NCBI RefSeq assembly: GCF_000189635.1
Contig: NW_002476161.1
Coordinates: 186,001 to 250,000 of the forward strand
Source of the DNA: Tetrahymena thermophila SB210
Lineage: Eukaryota; Ciliophora; Oligohymenophorea; Hymenostomatida; Tetrahymenidae
Length of the DNA: 64,000 bases
Direction of reading: 5' to 3'
A program made the translations under genes and the position numbers. Of the stretch, positions 13,968 through 23,309 are shown piece by piece. How positions within the stretch are numbered: position 1 is the stretch's first letter; each line of letters starts with the position of its first letter. A model generated the notes under the pieces. The model saw only the letters and a list, made by a program, of their open reading frames with translations. It searched no databases and was not told where the DNA came from.

Positions 13968-14647
13968 TTAATTAATCAAACAAAACATTCTTCTTTTTTT
14001 CTTTAAATAAATTAAATATTCATTACATCCATATCTAATTAGTTAAAAAATCAAAAGTATTTATTTACTAAACACATTAATAAATTGAAAATTCAAATAG
14101 ACGCTTATTTTATTGTTAAATATTTATACAAAAAGCAAATACAATAAAATAAATATATAATTCCAAATTAAAAATTTAAGAAAAGTAGTTTGCATGATAT
14201 TAATTAATTTAAATATGGAAAGAATATATTTTCAAATATTTAAAAAAATAAAATATAATTGTCAATAAAATAAAACATACTAATATTTTTGTTAAATTCA
14301 AGCTTTATTCAATTGATATAAAGTTATTGTTGGAGTATAATTTACTGATGACTTTGAAATATCATAATTTATTCATTTTTAACATAAATAATATAAGAAT
14401 AATTAACAGTATGTATTGTATGTAACTTTTAATTATAAAATGAGTTTTTTGAAATATTTAAGACTCTATAATAAAATATTATAACTTCTACAAAAGTAAG
14501 TAATTTTCTGGCATGTCTTTCTAAAGCATTTTTGTTAATTTTATTCATTCTAGTGGCTAGTGGTGAGACTTTAATTTTTAAGCAAATTGTTAATATTTAT
14601 TAAATTTGATTTTTCTTCTTATTTTTTTAATAATTAATTTGAAGAAA

Positions 14648-14656
14648 ACCATAAAA
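14648..14656 (+). promoter_or_regulatory. PSE-like element of U2 copy 2
   Basis: ACCATAAAA, again exactly 62 bp before the RNA, with TATATAAAA at 14675-14683 (-35). The sequence between and around these two elements has diverged from copy 1, so the conserved pieces stand out. Confidence 0.75.
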
Positions 14657-14709
14657 TAAAAAATTTGATTTTATTATATAAAAGGTTTGCTTTTCAGTGA
14701 GGAACTTTC

Positions 14710-14911
14710 ATACCTTCTCGGCCTTTTGGCTAAGATCAAGTGTAGTATCTGTTCTTATCAGTGTGAAAACTGATACTGTCCCTACTAGGGACATGTGGTT
14801 TCACATTAATTTTTCACAGGGGTCGGATTTACTAGTGGCTTGCCCTAGTCCCGACGCGGTTGCCCTTGGCCTGCACGCTACTAAGGAGCGGCTACCCCTG
14901 ACCACCTCCCC
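14710..14911 (+). ncRNA. U2 spliceosomal snRNA, canonical copy 2
   Basis: A 202-bp RNA region that I find identical to copy 1 except for one base: C at 14871 instead of A at the corresponding 13927. That position is the second base of the stem IV loop, so the loop is CCTGCACGCTA instead of CATGCACGCTA. All other functional elements are unchanged (stem I, GTAGTA, stem IIa/b, Sm-like site, stem III). Identity with copy 1 extends about 11 bp upstream (GAGGAACTTTC) and about 20 bp downstream, to the shared 3' element AATCAAACAAAA at 14918-14929. Flanks beyond that are unrelated. This argues for conversion or selection on the RNA rather than a very recent duplication. A standard-code open frame that overlaps this gene is incidental. 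Confidence 0.95.
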
Positions 14912-14929
14912 TTAATTAATCAAACAAAA

Positions 14930-15804
14930 TACCTTCTTTTTTTTTATAAACAAATTGATACAAAAAATATTTAAAAATAAATAATTAAAGTATCGTTAAA
15001 ACTAAACTTATATTATTTTCTACAAAATAATATTTATAATTCATTTGAAAAAAAGAAATAAAATCCTTAATTAAAAATATAAAAAACACTCTCTTTAAAA
15101 AGTATACTTTAAAATATAAAATAAATATTATTCTAAATAGACAGCAAATAATATTGTTTAGATATTATTTTGAAGCTTACACTTTTTGAAGGTTTTCTTA
15201 GTTTGTTTTGATTAAATTAGGAATATTCCTTTTAATTTTTAAATAAATAAAAAAATAATTGAATTAAACAAATAATTATATTTTTTTTAAATTTCATATA
15301 AAATACATACAAGTACTAACAAAAAAATTATCAAATTAAAATGGAAAATTTTAGATTTTTCTAGCTTTAAATGCATACAGTATCAAAAAAAATAATAAAG
15401 AAATTATCTTGATTCCCTAATAGTTTTATTAATATATATAAAATAATTTTGTAAAGAAGATATATTTTCATCAGTTTCTATAAGCCAAATGACAATCTGA
15501 GTTATATCTTTATTTATATATTGTTAAAGCTTTTATTGAATTATTTTTATTCAATATGTAACATTTCCAATTATTAAATGAGTAAGTTTTTTAACCTTTA
15601 CTGCGTTTTTTTTAAAGTCATGATGATAGCTATTTGTTATTAAAAAATATTTTAATACTTTATTAAATTAAAAAATAAGTACTTTAAATAAATATAAAGC
15701 TGCCTTAAACAAGTTTTGCTAACGCAAATCTTGCTTTTTTTTGGTAAAAGATAAGTTTTTAAAAAATTATTCCATTCCTGATTCAGTAATTTAATTTTCA
15801 CTAT
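14930..15804. other. AT-rich spacer between U2 copy 2 and LRR paralog A
   Basis: No gene seen. The minus strand may contain the 3' untranslated region, or a further small exon, of the LRR gene ending near 15805. A short patch near 15480-15530 is slightly less AT-rich but too short to assign. Confidence 0.4.
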
Positions 15805-18727
15805 TCATATCATAATATAAAGTCTTATGTTTTTATATTTTAATTAAGAAATTTACACCAAATGAAGATTTAAACTTTTTAAGAAACTGCAGTGTTATAT
15901 TCCTTCACTAATATAAATTAACCCTTCATCACGTATCTCATTTTTTCTAAAAAGTAAGTTTTAATAATAAAAAATACTTATTTATTTATTTACCTAACAT
16001 TAAGAAATAATATGGCCAAATTTGGTAGTTAAGCAATACAATTTCCAAGAGATTTTGCTCCTTATGGGCTTAAATTACTTTAACTAATTATAAAATAGAA
16101 TAATAAGTTAATTTTAAAAAAATAATTTATGAAAAAATTATCATTTTATTATTAATCAAATTAAATTTTAATATTTTAAGCTTACTCAAATTTCAACATG
16201 AGTTCTTTGATTTGTTTACAGTTTGATAAACCATTGCTTAAATAGTTTGCTCCTATTGAAGTCAAGATATTTCCACTAGTTAAAAAGAGAATTAATAAGC
16301 AATTAAAATAAAATATATATTTTATACTTAAAATCTATCATTAATTTATTCAATTTTGACAACTTAGAAATACAGACTCCAAAAGATTCAATATTTTGAT
16401 TATCATTTAAATCATTATTACTTTTTAAATACAATTTATGAGTAAATAGCAAACTCAGATTAAATATTACGCTAAAATTAGTATCAAAGAAGAAAGACTA
16501 GATAAATTCTGTAACCCTTTTGAAAGCTGAACTAATCCTTTTGAACTTAGTTTATTATTTCTTTATATTAGTTATTGTTTTATTATTATTATTTTTTTTT
16601 GAATTAGAAATAAATACAGTAAATTAAGACTTAAATTTTCAATTTTTTAACAATTCTGAATTGAATCTGCTATTGTCTGAGCCAACAAAATTCCTCCTTA
16701 AGCATCATTTCTAGATAATATAGTAAATAAATAATTGATTAAATTAATTAAATATAAATTATAAGATATTTACACAATCCTTTACAGATTCAAAGTGAGA
16801 TTTTTTAAATTTAAGCAACTTGATATGTAAAATTCTAAGTCTTTAAAACCTTGCTAGGAAATTTTGTTAAAACTAGATAATATAATAAAATAAATAAATA
16901 GAAAGCCTTAAAGTAAAATATACCCTAAACTAAAACACAATTCTTAGAAACTTAAAAAATCTAATTCGCTTTTGCCCTTTTATTTATTTTCTGTGTTATT
17001 GATTTTGAAATTGTTTTCACTATAGTTAAAAAATGCATTAATTAGTTTTTAAAAAAAATATTTTATTACTAAAAATTTAAATTTAAGCACTTAAGCTTGG
17101 AGCACTTTGAAAGGCACTCCATAATATTCTCATATGTTGAGTACTATAATTCAGTTTTTCTATTGACATAAAAATATATTTTTGAAAAATGAAATCCTAT
17201 TTATTATTTTACTCTAGGATTAAATCGATGGATTCAATATCTTTAAGTGACATAAATATTTATGCTAATTTAATTATCAACTAATTGTTCAATTTTTTTC
17301 TTTATTTTATAAATTTAATAATTATTCAAGTTAAAGTGATCTTTTCAAAATAAATTTTAATTTACTGAAAAGATAATTTAACCTATTTTAGATTTTACTA
17401 ATTCTGTACTAAAGATAAGATACCTTATAATTATTCATCATTACCCCTAATTTATTAAAAATTAAAAATTTTTAAGTTAATTCTTAAATTAAATTTTTTA
17501 ATTTATTTTTAATTTTCAAAGATGTATTTATGAAGGAGAAAGTAGGTTTGATACAAATTAATTTTAAAAAAATACAAGTCGGATATGCTAAGTCTTTTTA
17601 AAGATTTGATTTAACTCAAATTATTGTAAGCTTAACCAGTGTCTTATCTTTCAGAACTTTTATTTTAAAAATATAATATTCTATCAATTGTTATTTTTTA
17701 ATAATTTACCATTTTACAGATAAAGCTACAATATTTTTAAAGTTACATATAATTTTTGCTATTTCTTCAAATTCATACCCGATTTTATCACTATGATTAA
17801 AAAAAGATAATCACTTATTTTATTAGTACATTAATCAATAGTTAAATTTCATAGTTTATTACAATATAATTAACTTTAAGTTTTGTATCCTCGAAATTTA
17901 TTTAAGTTTTTAATTTATTTCAGCAAATTATAAATTATCATTGTAACATAAAACTAGCTATAAATTTCTAACATATTTTAATTCTTATTCCGAAAGTCTA
18001 AGCAGCTTTTTATTGAAAAATTATCATTCTAAATAAAAATGAATATTTTTAATTTTACTTCATTAGTACCAATAAGCTTTTCTGAATACGTGTCTGTTTT
18101 TTATGAATAAAATCATCAAAACTGAAAAAAAAAGTAAAATCTAATTACAGTCATAAAAATTATAAATCCTTATACAAGCTTAATCAAAATCAATTTGATG
18201 TAATAATTCTTTGGTTTACTCTTCGTTTTAAATCTCTGCTTTCTCAAAATCTATTATGACATGATAAAATAATTTAATTTGGTATAAATAAAATGAATTA
18301 TCATTTCATTAGAAATAACAATTTTTTAAAGTTTGTGTTATACATAATTACTTTTCAATAATTCTACAAATTAATATATGTTCATAAATGTTAATTAAAA
18401 CAATTTTTACAATTAGTAATCCATGAAAGTAGTTAAATCAAAATATAAATTTTATCAATTTAAGAAAAATTCAATAAGTTTGATGTTACCATTTGAAAAT
18501 TTGGAATTTGTTTAATCTAATAAGTAAAGTTTTATAGCTAAATTTTAACTATTTTAAGAATCAAATCCTTTCAGTGTTAGTGAGAAATCGCTATTTTCTA
18601 AATATTCTAACTACTAAATTTCAGGATGAGATGCTTATAAGTTAGTAATAAAGTTTTTAACATATTCTTTGCTAATTTAACACCAATATGTTAGATGATT
18701 GTATATTTCAATAGCTTTTAGATCCAT
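15805..18727 (-). CDS. Leucine-rich-repeat (RNI-like) protein, paralog A
   Basis: A multi-exon minus-strand gene in which each short exon encodes about one LRR of 22-26 residues. Exon 1 (about 18490..18727) starts MDLKAIEIYNHLTYWC and contains QQLEYLENSDFSLTLKG before a GTAACA donor. Downstream repeats, in order, include DKIGYEFEEIAKIICNFKN (~17770), YNNLSQIKSLKRLSIS (~17600), DEQLQGILSLVQNQQNLKQV (~17420), ENIMECLSKCSKLKCLNLNF (~17110), QGFKDLEFYISSCLNLKNL (~16810), DAQGGILLAQTIADSIQNCQ (~16680), KGLVQLSKGLQNLSSLSFFD (~16520), NIESFGVCISKLSKLNKLM (~16370), ANYLSNGLSNCKQIKELMLK (~16220), PQGAKSLGNCIAQLPNLAIL (~16040) and DEGLIYISEGIQHCSFLKSL (~15900). The pattern is the G-x-L-x-x-C-x-x-L-x-x-L-x-L type of ciliate LRR proteins. 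Exon borders and the TGA near 15805 are approximate. Its first exon aligns with that of paralog B (23310..26315). Confidence 0.65.
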
Positions 18728-19030
18728 TTTGAAAAAGGTCAGATCGTTTTTGGATTTATATCAAAATTAATTTAAAAACTTATCAAATTTAATTATATCT
18801 ATTCACAAATTATATTTGATATCCTAAAAGTAAATTCTATTAGAATAAAAATAAATTAAATTTAAAGAATAAATTATGAGTTATTTAAATATTTTTTAAT
18901 GTTAATGTTTAAGTTTAAAATAAATTATTAAATAAGTAAAAATTTTTATAAAATAGAGGAATTAAATTAAATAAAATAATTATGAAATAGATAATCCAAA
19001 TCATAAAATTTCAAAAAATTTATTTAGTAA
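18728..19030. other. Spacer between LRR paralog A and the divergent U2 array
   Basis: About 300 bp of AT-rich sequence. It must hold the promoter of LRR paralog A (minus strand) and anything upstream of the PSE of the first divergent U2. The two transcription units are divergent here. I see no other feature. Confidence 0.45.
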
Positions 19031-19039
19031 ACCCATAAA
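19031..19039 (+). promoter_or_regulatory. PSE-like element of divergent U2 copy 1
   Basis: ACCCATAAA, 65 bp before the RNA. The -35 position carries only a weak TTTAATG instead of a TATA box. Confidence 0.7.
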
Positions 19040-19095
19040 ATTTGTAATGACTAAAAAAAATTTAATGAAGTCCTCTTTTGCTAAACGAAGAACTT

Positions 19096-19290
19096 TGTCC
19101 TTCTCGGCGTAAAAGCTGAGATCGATTGTAGTATCTGTTCTTATCAGTGTGAAAACTGATAGTGTCTCATCCACAAGAGACATTTTCACATTAATTTCTC
19201 TGTGGGGTTGGATAAACTAGTGGCTAGCCCTAGTCCCAACAAAGTTGTGTTTGGTTTGCACTCTACCAAAATTCAACTATCCCATCCATT
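19096..19290 (+). ncRNA. Divergent U2 snRNA, copy 1
   Basis: Aligns to the canonical U2 genes along its length. Unchanged: TGTAGTATCTGTTCTTATCA (branch-point pairing and stem IIa start) and GTGAAAACTGATA. Changed: stem I is CTCGGC GTAAAA GCTGAG, stem IIb is GTCTC/GAGAC, stem III is GTTGG/CCAAC, and stem IV is TTTGG/CCAAA around loop TTTGCACTCTA. Each of these four stems differs from the canonical gene on both sides yet still pairs. The Sm-like site is ATTAATTTCTC. Compared with its siblings it has TTCAACTATCCC near the 3' end and a few extra bases after it. Its 3' element is degenerate (AATCAAAAAAAA, from 19302). Ends are set by alignment. U2-related origin is certain; whether it works in splicing is inference. 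Confidence 0.88.
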
Positions 19291-20008
19291 CATTCTTATC
19301 TAATCAAAAAAAAATATTTTTTTTCTCTTTATGAATAATAATACTTAATATGAAAATATGATCAATATATTTTTAATCATTTAAAAAATTTTTAAAAAAT
19401 CTAAAATAAAAGCAACGATATTTATTTAAGTTTCCATGTTTAATTAGTAAATTTGTTCCTTCATTTAAAATGGGTTGTATTTTAGAATTTCATATTAAAA
19501 ACTTTAAGGTTTTAATTAACTAAAAAATTAACTTCTTCTTCATATAAAATTTATTTTATCATCCAAAGTAATTCCCAAAAAGATAAAGAAAAAACAATAG
19601 CTATAATTAACTATCATATATATTTAATATACCTTTTAATGCTTTACCTTTCATATCTTTAAAATTCACATTTAAGTAATTTTAAATATTAAATTAATTA
19701 ATAAAATATATATTTATTATTCAAATAAAAATTCTTTTTTTACTATGAAATTATTTAAATTGCTCCTTCAATCGTTCTTGTATCAAAATTTATTTGTTTT
19801 TAAAGAATAATTTTACACTAAAGCTATAATCTAAATATTTGACATTAATTTAAAAAAAAACTAAACATTTTCTTCAAATAAAATAGACAATTTATCATTT
19901 ATAATAATCTAAAGTCGGGAAATAAATTTTGTTTTAATCTAAAAATTTTAATTGAAATAGACTAATCATAAGGTTATACTAATCTAATTTTAATTAGAAT
20001 TCCTTAAA

Positions 20009-20017
20009 ACCCATAAA
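20009..20017 (+). promoter_or_regulatory. PSE-like element of divergent U2 copy 2
   Basis: ACCCATAAA, 64 bp before the RNA, preceded by a CTAATTTTAATTAGAATT stretch also found upstream of copies 3 to 5. At -35 there is only TTTAAGG. Confidence 0.7.
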
Positions 20018-20072
20018 ATTTTCTAAAATCAAATAAAATTTAAGGATTGGATTAATTGCAAACGAAGAACTT

Positions 20073-20267
20073 TGTCCTTCTCGGCGTAAAAGCTGAGATC
20101 GATTGTAGTATCTGTTCTTATCAGTGTGAAAACTGATAGTGTCTCATCCACAAGAGACATTTTCACATTAATTTCTCTATGGGGTTGGATAAACTAGTGG
20201 CTAGCCCTAGTCCCAACAAAGTTGTGTTTGGTTTGCACTCTACCAAAATTCAGCTATCCCATTCATT
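20073..20267 (+). ncRNA. Divergent U2 snRNA, copy 2
   Basis: Same architecture as divergent copy 1: altered but paired stems I, IIb, III and IV, an intact GTAGTA branch-point region and loop IV TTTGCACTCTA. Individual differences: TCTCTATGGGG after the Sm-like site where the others have TCTCTGTGGGG, and TTCAGCTATCCC near the 3' end. A well-kept 3' element AATCAAACAAAA lies at 20275-20286. Confidence 0.88.
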
Positions 20268-21036
20268 CTCATCTAATCAAACAAAATAATATTTTTTTCT
20301 TCTCAAAATAATTAAATTTTTAATAAAATAAAAAAGAAAATAAGAAGGATAGATAAATTATTATTATTTAAAAATATTATAATTAAATAAAATAATAAAT
20401 AATACTTCTATGCACTTATATTTTTAATTAATAAATTTATTAATTTTAAAAGAGGTAATTATAGTGTTTTATCATCCAAAATTTTAGGATTTTATTTATT
20501 ATTTTTTTATTTTCTTGAATAATAATTTTTTTAAACTAATAAATTTTAAATTTCTGATTAAAAGTTATACTCAAAAATAAATAAAAATCAAAGAAGTAAT
20601 ATCAAATCCTCGTTTAAATATATAAATACTTTAAAATTATCTAATTGTACTATGTGAATAATAATCAAATCAAATCTTCAAGACTACAGATGAAAATAGA
20701 TTGACATGCTTTATTAATTAAAAAAAATTTAATTTAAATATGCAAAGAGGTTAATATCAAAACTAAAATTATTTTTTCAATTATTAAATATTTCATTCAG
20801 CGTTTTAAAGCTATAAAAATTAAAATTTATTTCTTTTTATAAGTAGTTTATAAAGTAAAATGAAATATTAAATATTAGAAAATACTATATTTCAAACAAA
20901 AGCTAAATATCTTATTCATTTAAATTAGATGATTTATCGCTTATAACAATCTAAGATAGAACTTGAATATTAAAATAAAATTGAAATAGATTAAATAATG
21001 GTTAAAGTAATCTAATTTTAATTAAAATTTCTTAAA

Positions 21037-21045
21037 ACCCATAAA
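21037..21045 (+). promoter_or_regulatory. PSE-like element of divergent U2 copy 3
   Basis: ACCCATAAA, 65 bp before the RNA. TATAAGG at 21067-21073 sits at -35, the same place as the TATA box of the canonical U2 genes. Confidence 0.72.
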
Positions 21046-21101
21046 ATTATAAGCAATTAAATAAAATATAAGGAAAGGACTAATTTGCAAACGAAGAACT
21101 T

Positions 21102-21296
21102 TGTCCTTCTCGGCGTAAAAGCTGAGATCGATTGTAGTATCTGTTCTTATCAGTGTGAAAACTGATAGTGTCTCATCCACAAGAGACATTTTCACATTAA
21201 TTTCTCTGTGGGGTTGGATAAACTAGTGGCTAGCCCTAGTCCCAACAAAGTTGTGTTTGGTTTGCACTCTACCAAAATTCAGCTATCCCATTCATT
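21102..21296 (+). ncRNA. Divergent U2 snRNA, copy 3
   Basis: By eye the RNA region is identical to copy 4, and near-identical to copies 1, 2 and 5. It keeps GTAGTA and stem IIa, and carries the alternative paired stems I (CTCGGC/GCTGAG), IIb (GTCTC/GAGAC), III (GTTGG/CCAAC) and IV (TTTGG/CCAAA). The 3' element AATCAAACAAAA is at 21304-21315. The leader from the PSE to the RNA is shared almost base for base with copies 4 and 5, and includes AAATATAAGGAAAGGACTAA. Confidence 0.9.
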
Positions 21297-21962
21297 CTCA
21301 TTTAATCAAACAAAATAGTTTTTTATTCTCTCCATTTTCTTTCTAAAAATATTAAATTATTTACAAAAAGACTAATAAAAAGAGATATGATTAATAGTTT
21401 CAATCATTAAAAATATAATAAACTAAAGATAGAAGCAAAAAAACATTAAGGAATAAAAAAAAGTATAATTAAAATTAATCACTTTTTTCATTTTATTGTA
21501 AAATAAATAAATAAATCAGTTCAAATTTTACTTTAGTCCATAAAAACAATAAAAAATATTCCAAAATATTATCAATTAACTTATTTTATGTGGTTATCAA
21601 TCATACCTTAAAAGCTTCTCACATTTAAGTTTTTTGAATGTTTAATCTATTTAAATATCTTAATTTCAACATATTAATTATAATAAATTCAAATAAAAAT
21701 TTTTTGTTCCACTAAGTAATTGTTTAAATTACAATTACTATACTTCAATAATCAAAATTCATTTATTTTTAAAAAAGACATTTTAGTTTTGCTGAAATTT
21801 AAATTTTTGACTATTTTTTTTAAAGAAACGAAATAATATAGACAGACAATTTATATAATCTAAAGTAAACAAACACATTTAGTTTCAAAGACTATTTATT
21901 ATTGAAATAGACTGAATAAACAAAAGATCTAAGTAATTGAATTTTAATTATTATTCCTTAAA

Positions 21963-21971
21963 ACCCATAAA
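21963..21971 (+). promoter_or_regulatory. PSE-like element of divergent U2 copy 4
   Basis: ACCCATAAA, 65 bp before the RNA, with TATAAGG at -35. Leader identical to that of copy 3. Confidence 0.72.
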
Positions 21972-22027
21972 ATTATAAGCAATTAAATAAAATATAAGGA
22001 AAGGACTAATTTGCAAACGAAGAACTT

Positions 22028-22222
22028 TGTCCTTCTCGGCGTAAAAGCTGAGATCGATTGTAGTATCTGTTCTTATCAGTGTGAAAACTGATAGTGTCTC
22101 ATCCACAAGAGACATTTTCACATTAATTTCTCTGTGGGGTTGGATAAACTAGTGGCTAGCCCTAGTCCCAACAAAGTTGTGTTTGGTTTGCACTCTACCA
22201 AAATTCAGCTATCCCATTCATT
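22028..22222 (+). ncRNA. Divergent U2 snRNA, copy 4
   Basis: Identical by eye to copy 3 across the RNA, the 65-bp leader and about 90 bp of 3' flank, including the 3' element AATCAAACAAAA at 22230-22241 and the following TTCTCTCCATTTTC tract. The pair is therefore the youngest duplication, or the latest conversion, in the array. Functional elements are as for copy 3. Confidence 0.9.
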
Positions 22223-22781
22223 CTCATTTAATCAAACAAAATAGTTTTTTATTCTCTCCATTTTCTTTCTAAAAATATTAAATTATTTACAAAAAGACTA
22301 ATAAAAAGAGATATGATGTATAGTTTTAATCATTAAAAATATAATAAACTAAAAATAGAATCAAAAAATATTTAAGGAATAAGTATTATCAATTATGTGG
22401 TAATCAATCATAACTTAAAAGCTACTTAAATTTAAGTTTTTTGAATGTTTAATTTATTGAAAAATCTTAATTTCAACATATTAATTATCATATATTCAAG
22501 TAAAAATTGTTTGTTTGACTATTGAATAATTTAAATTACAATTATAATACTTCAAAAACAAAAATTCATTTATTTTTTATAAAAGACTATTTTAGTTTTG
22601 CTGAAATTTAAATATTCGTCTATTTTTTTTAAAAAACTAAATAATTTGTTCTTTTAATATATTTTAATATAGACAATTTATCATATCTTAAGTAAACAAA
22701 CATATTTAGTTTCAAAGACTATTATTGAAATAGACTAATCATAAGGTTAAAGTAATCTAATTTTAATTAGAATTTCTTCAA

Positions 22782-22790
22782 ACCCATAAA
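22782..22790 (+). promoter_or_regulatory. PSE-like element of divergent U2 copy 5
   Basis: ACCCATAAA, 65 bp before the RNA, with TATAAGG at -35. Confidence 0.72.
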
Positions 22791-22846
22791 GTTATAATCA
22801 ATTAAATAAAATATAAGGAAAGGACTAATTTGCAAACGAAGAACTT

Positions 22847-23040
22847 TGTCCTTCTCGGCGTAAAAGCTGAGATCGATTGTAGTATCTGTTCTTATCAGTG
22901 TGAAAACTGATAGTGTCTCATCCACAAGAGACATTTTCACATTAATTTCTCTGTGGGGTTGGATAAACTAGTGGCTAGCCCTAGTCCCAACAAAGTTGTG
23001 TTTGGTTTGCACTCTACCAAAATTCAGCCATCCCACCCAA
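22847..23040 (+). ncRNA. Divergent U2 snRNA, copy 5
   Basis: Body identical in all functional elements to copies 3 and 4. It departs near the 3' end (TTCAGCCATCCCACCCAAAC) and has the weaker 3' element AACCAAATAAAA at 23049-23060. The 3' flank is unrelated to that of copies 3 and 4, marking the right edge of the array. LRR paralog B ends about 250 bp further on. Confidence 0.87.
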
Positions 23041-23309
23041 ACTTATTTAACCAAATAAAATACTTACTTTTTTCTTTATAAAAATTTTATACTTTTCAAA
23101 TAAAAATATTTTTGAATCTAAAATATATTTCATTTTATCTGAGTATTTTAAGTTATTAATTAATGGTAGAATATATTTATGAATAATAAAATTTAAAATC
23201 TAATAATTCTTAATCATATAATAATTTAATTATAATACCAAAATAATTTTTTTTAACACACATGAATAATTATGTATTTATTATTCAGAAAGTACAATAT
23301 AGTAAACAA

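Larger units (their letters stand above)
19031..23060 (+). repeat. Head-to-tail array of five divergent U2 snRNA genes
   Basis: Five near-identical ~195-bp RNA genes start at 19096, 20073, 21102, 22028 and 22847, so unit lengths are 977, 1029, 926 and 819 bp. RNA sequences and the ~65 bp upstream are conserved. Spacers are AT-rich and mostly diverged, except between units 3 and 4. Those share nearly identical upstream sequence (PSE to RNA) and about 90 bp downstream (TTTAATCAAACAAAATAG onward), with more patchy similarity further along their spacers. This indicates recent duplication or conversion. The array lies between two paralogous LRR genes that are transcribed on the opposite strand. 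Confidence 0.9.

Noticed and set aside
14697-14915. Plus-strand open frame over the U2 copy 2 gene
   Set aside because: It coincides with the snRNA. Conservation follows RNA stems and loops, not codons, and the equivalent frame in copy 1 is not preserved as a distinct gene.
19001-19189. Minus-strand open frame across the start of the first divergent U2
   Set aside because: It runs antisense through the RNA and its promoter, with no sign of coding constraint.
19096-23040. Divergent U2 genes as U12 (minor spliceosome) snRNA
   Set aside because: U12 pairs with TTCCTTAAC-type branch points using a different 5' sequence. These RNAs keep the U2 GTAGTA element and U2 stem IIa unchanged.
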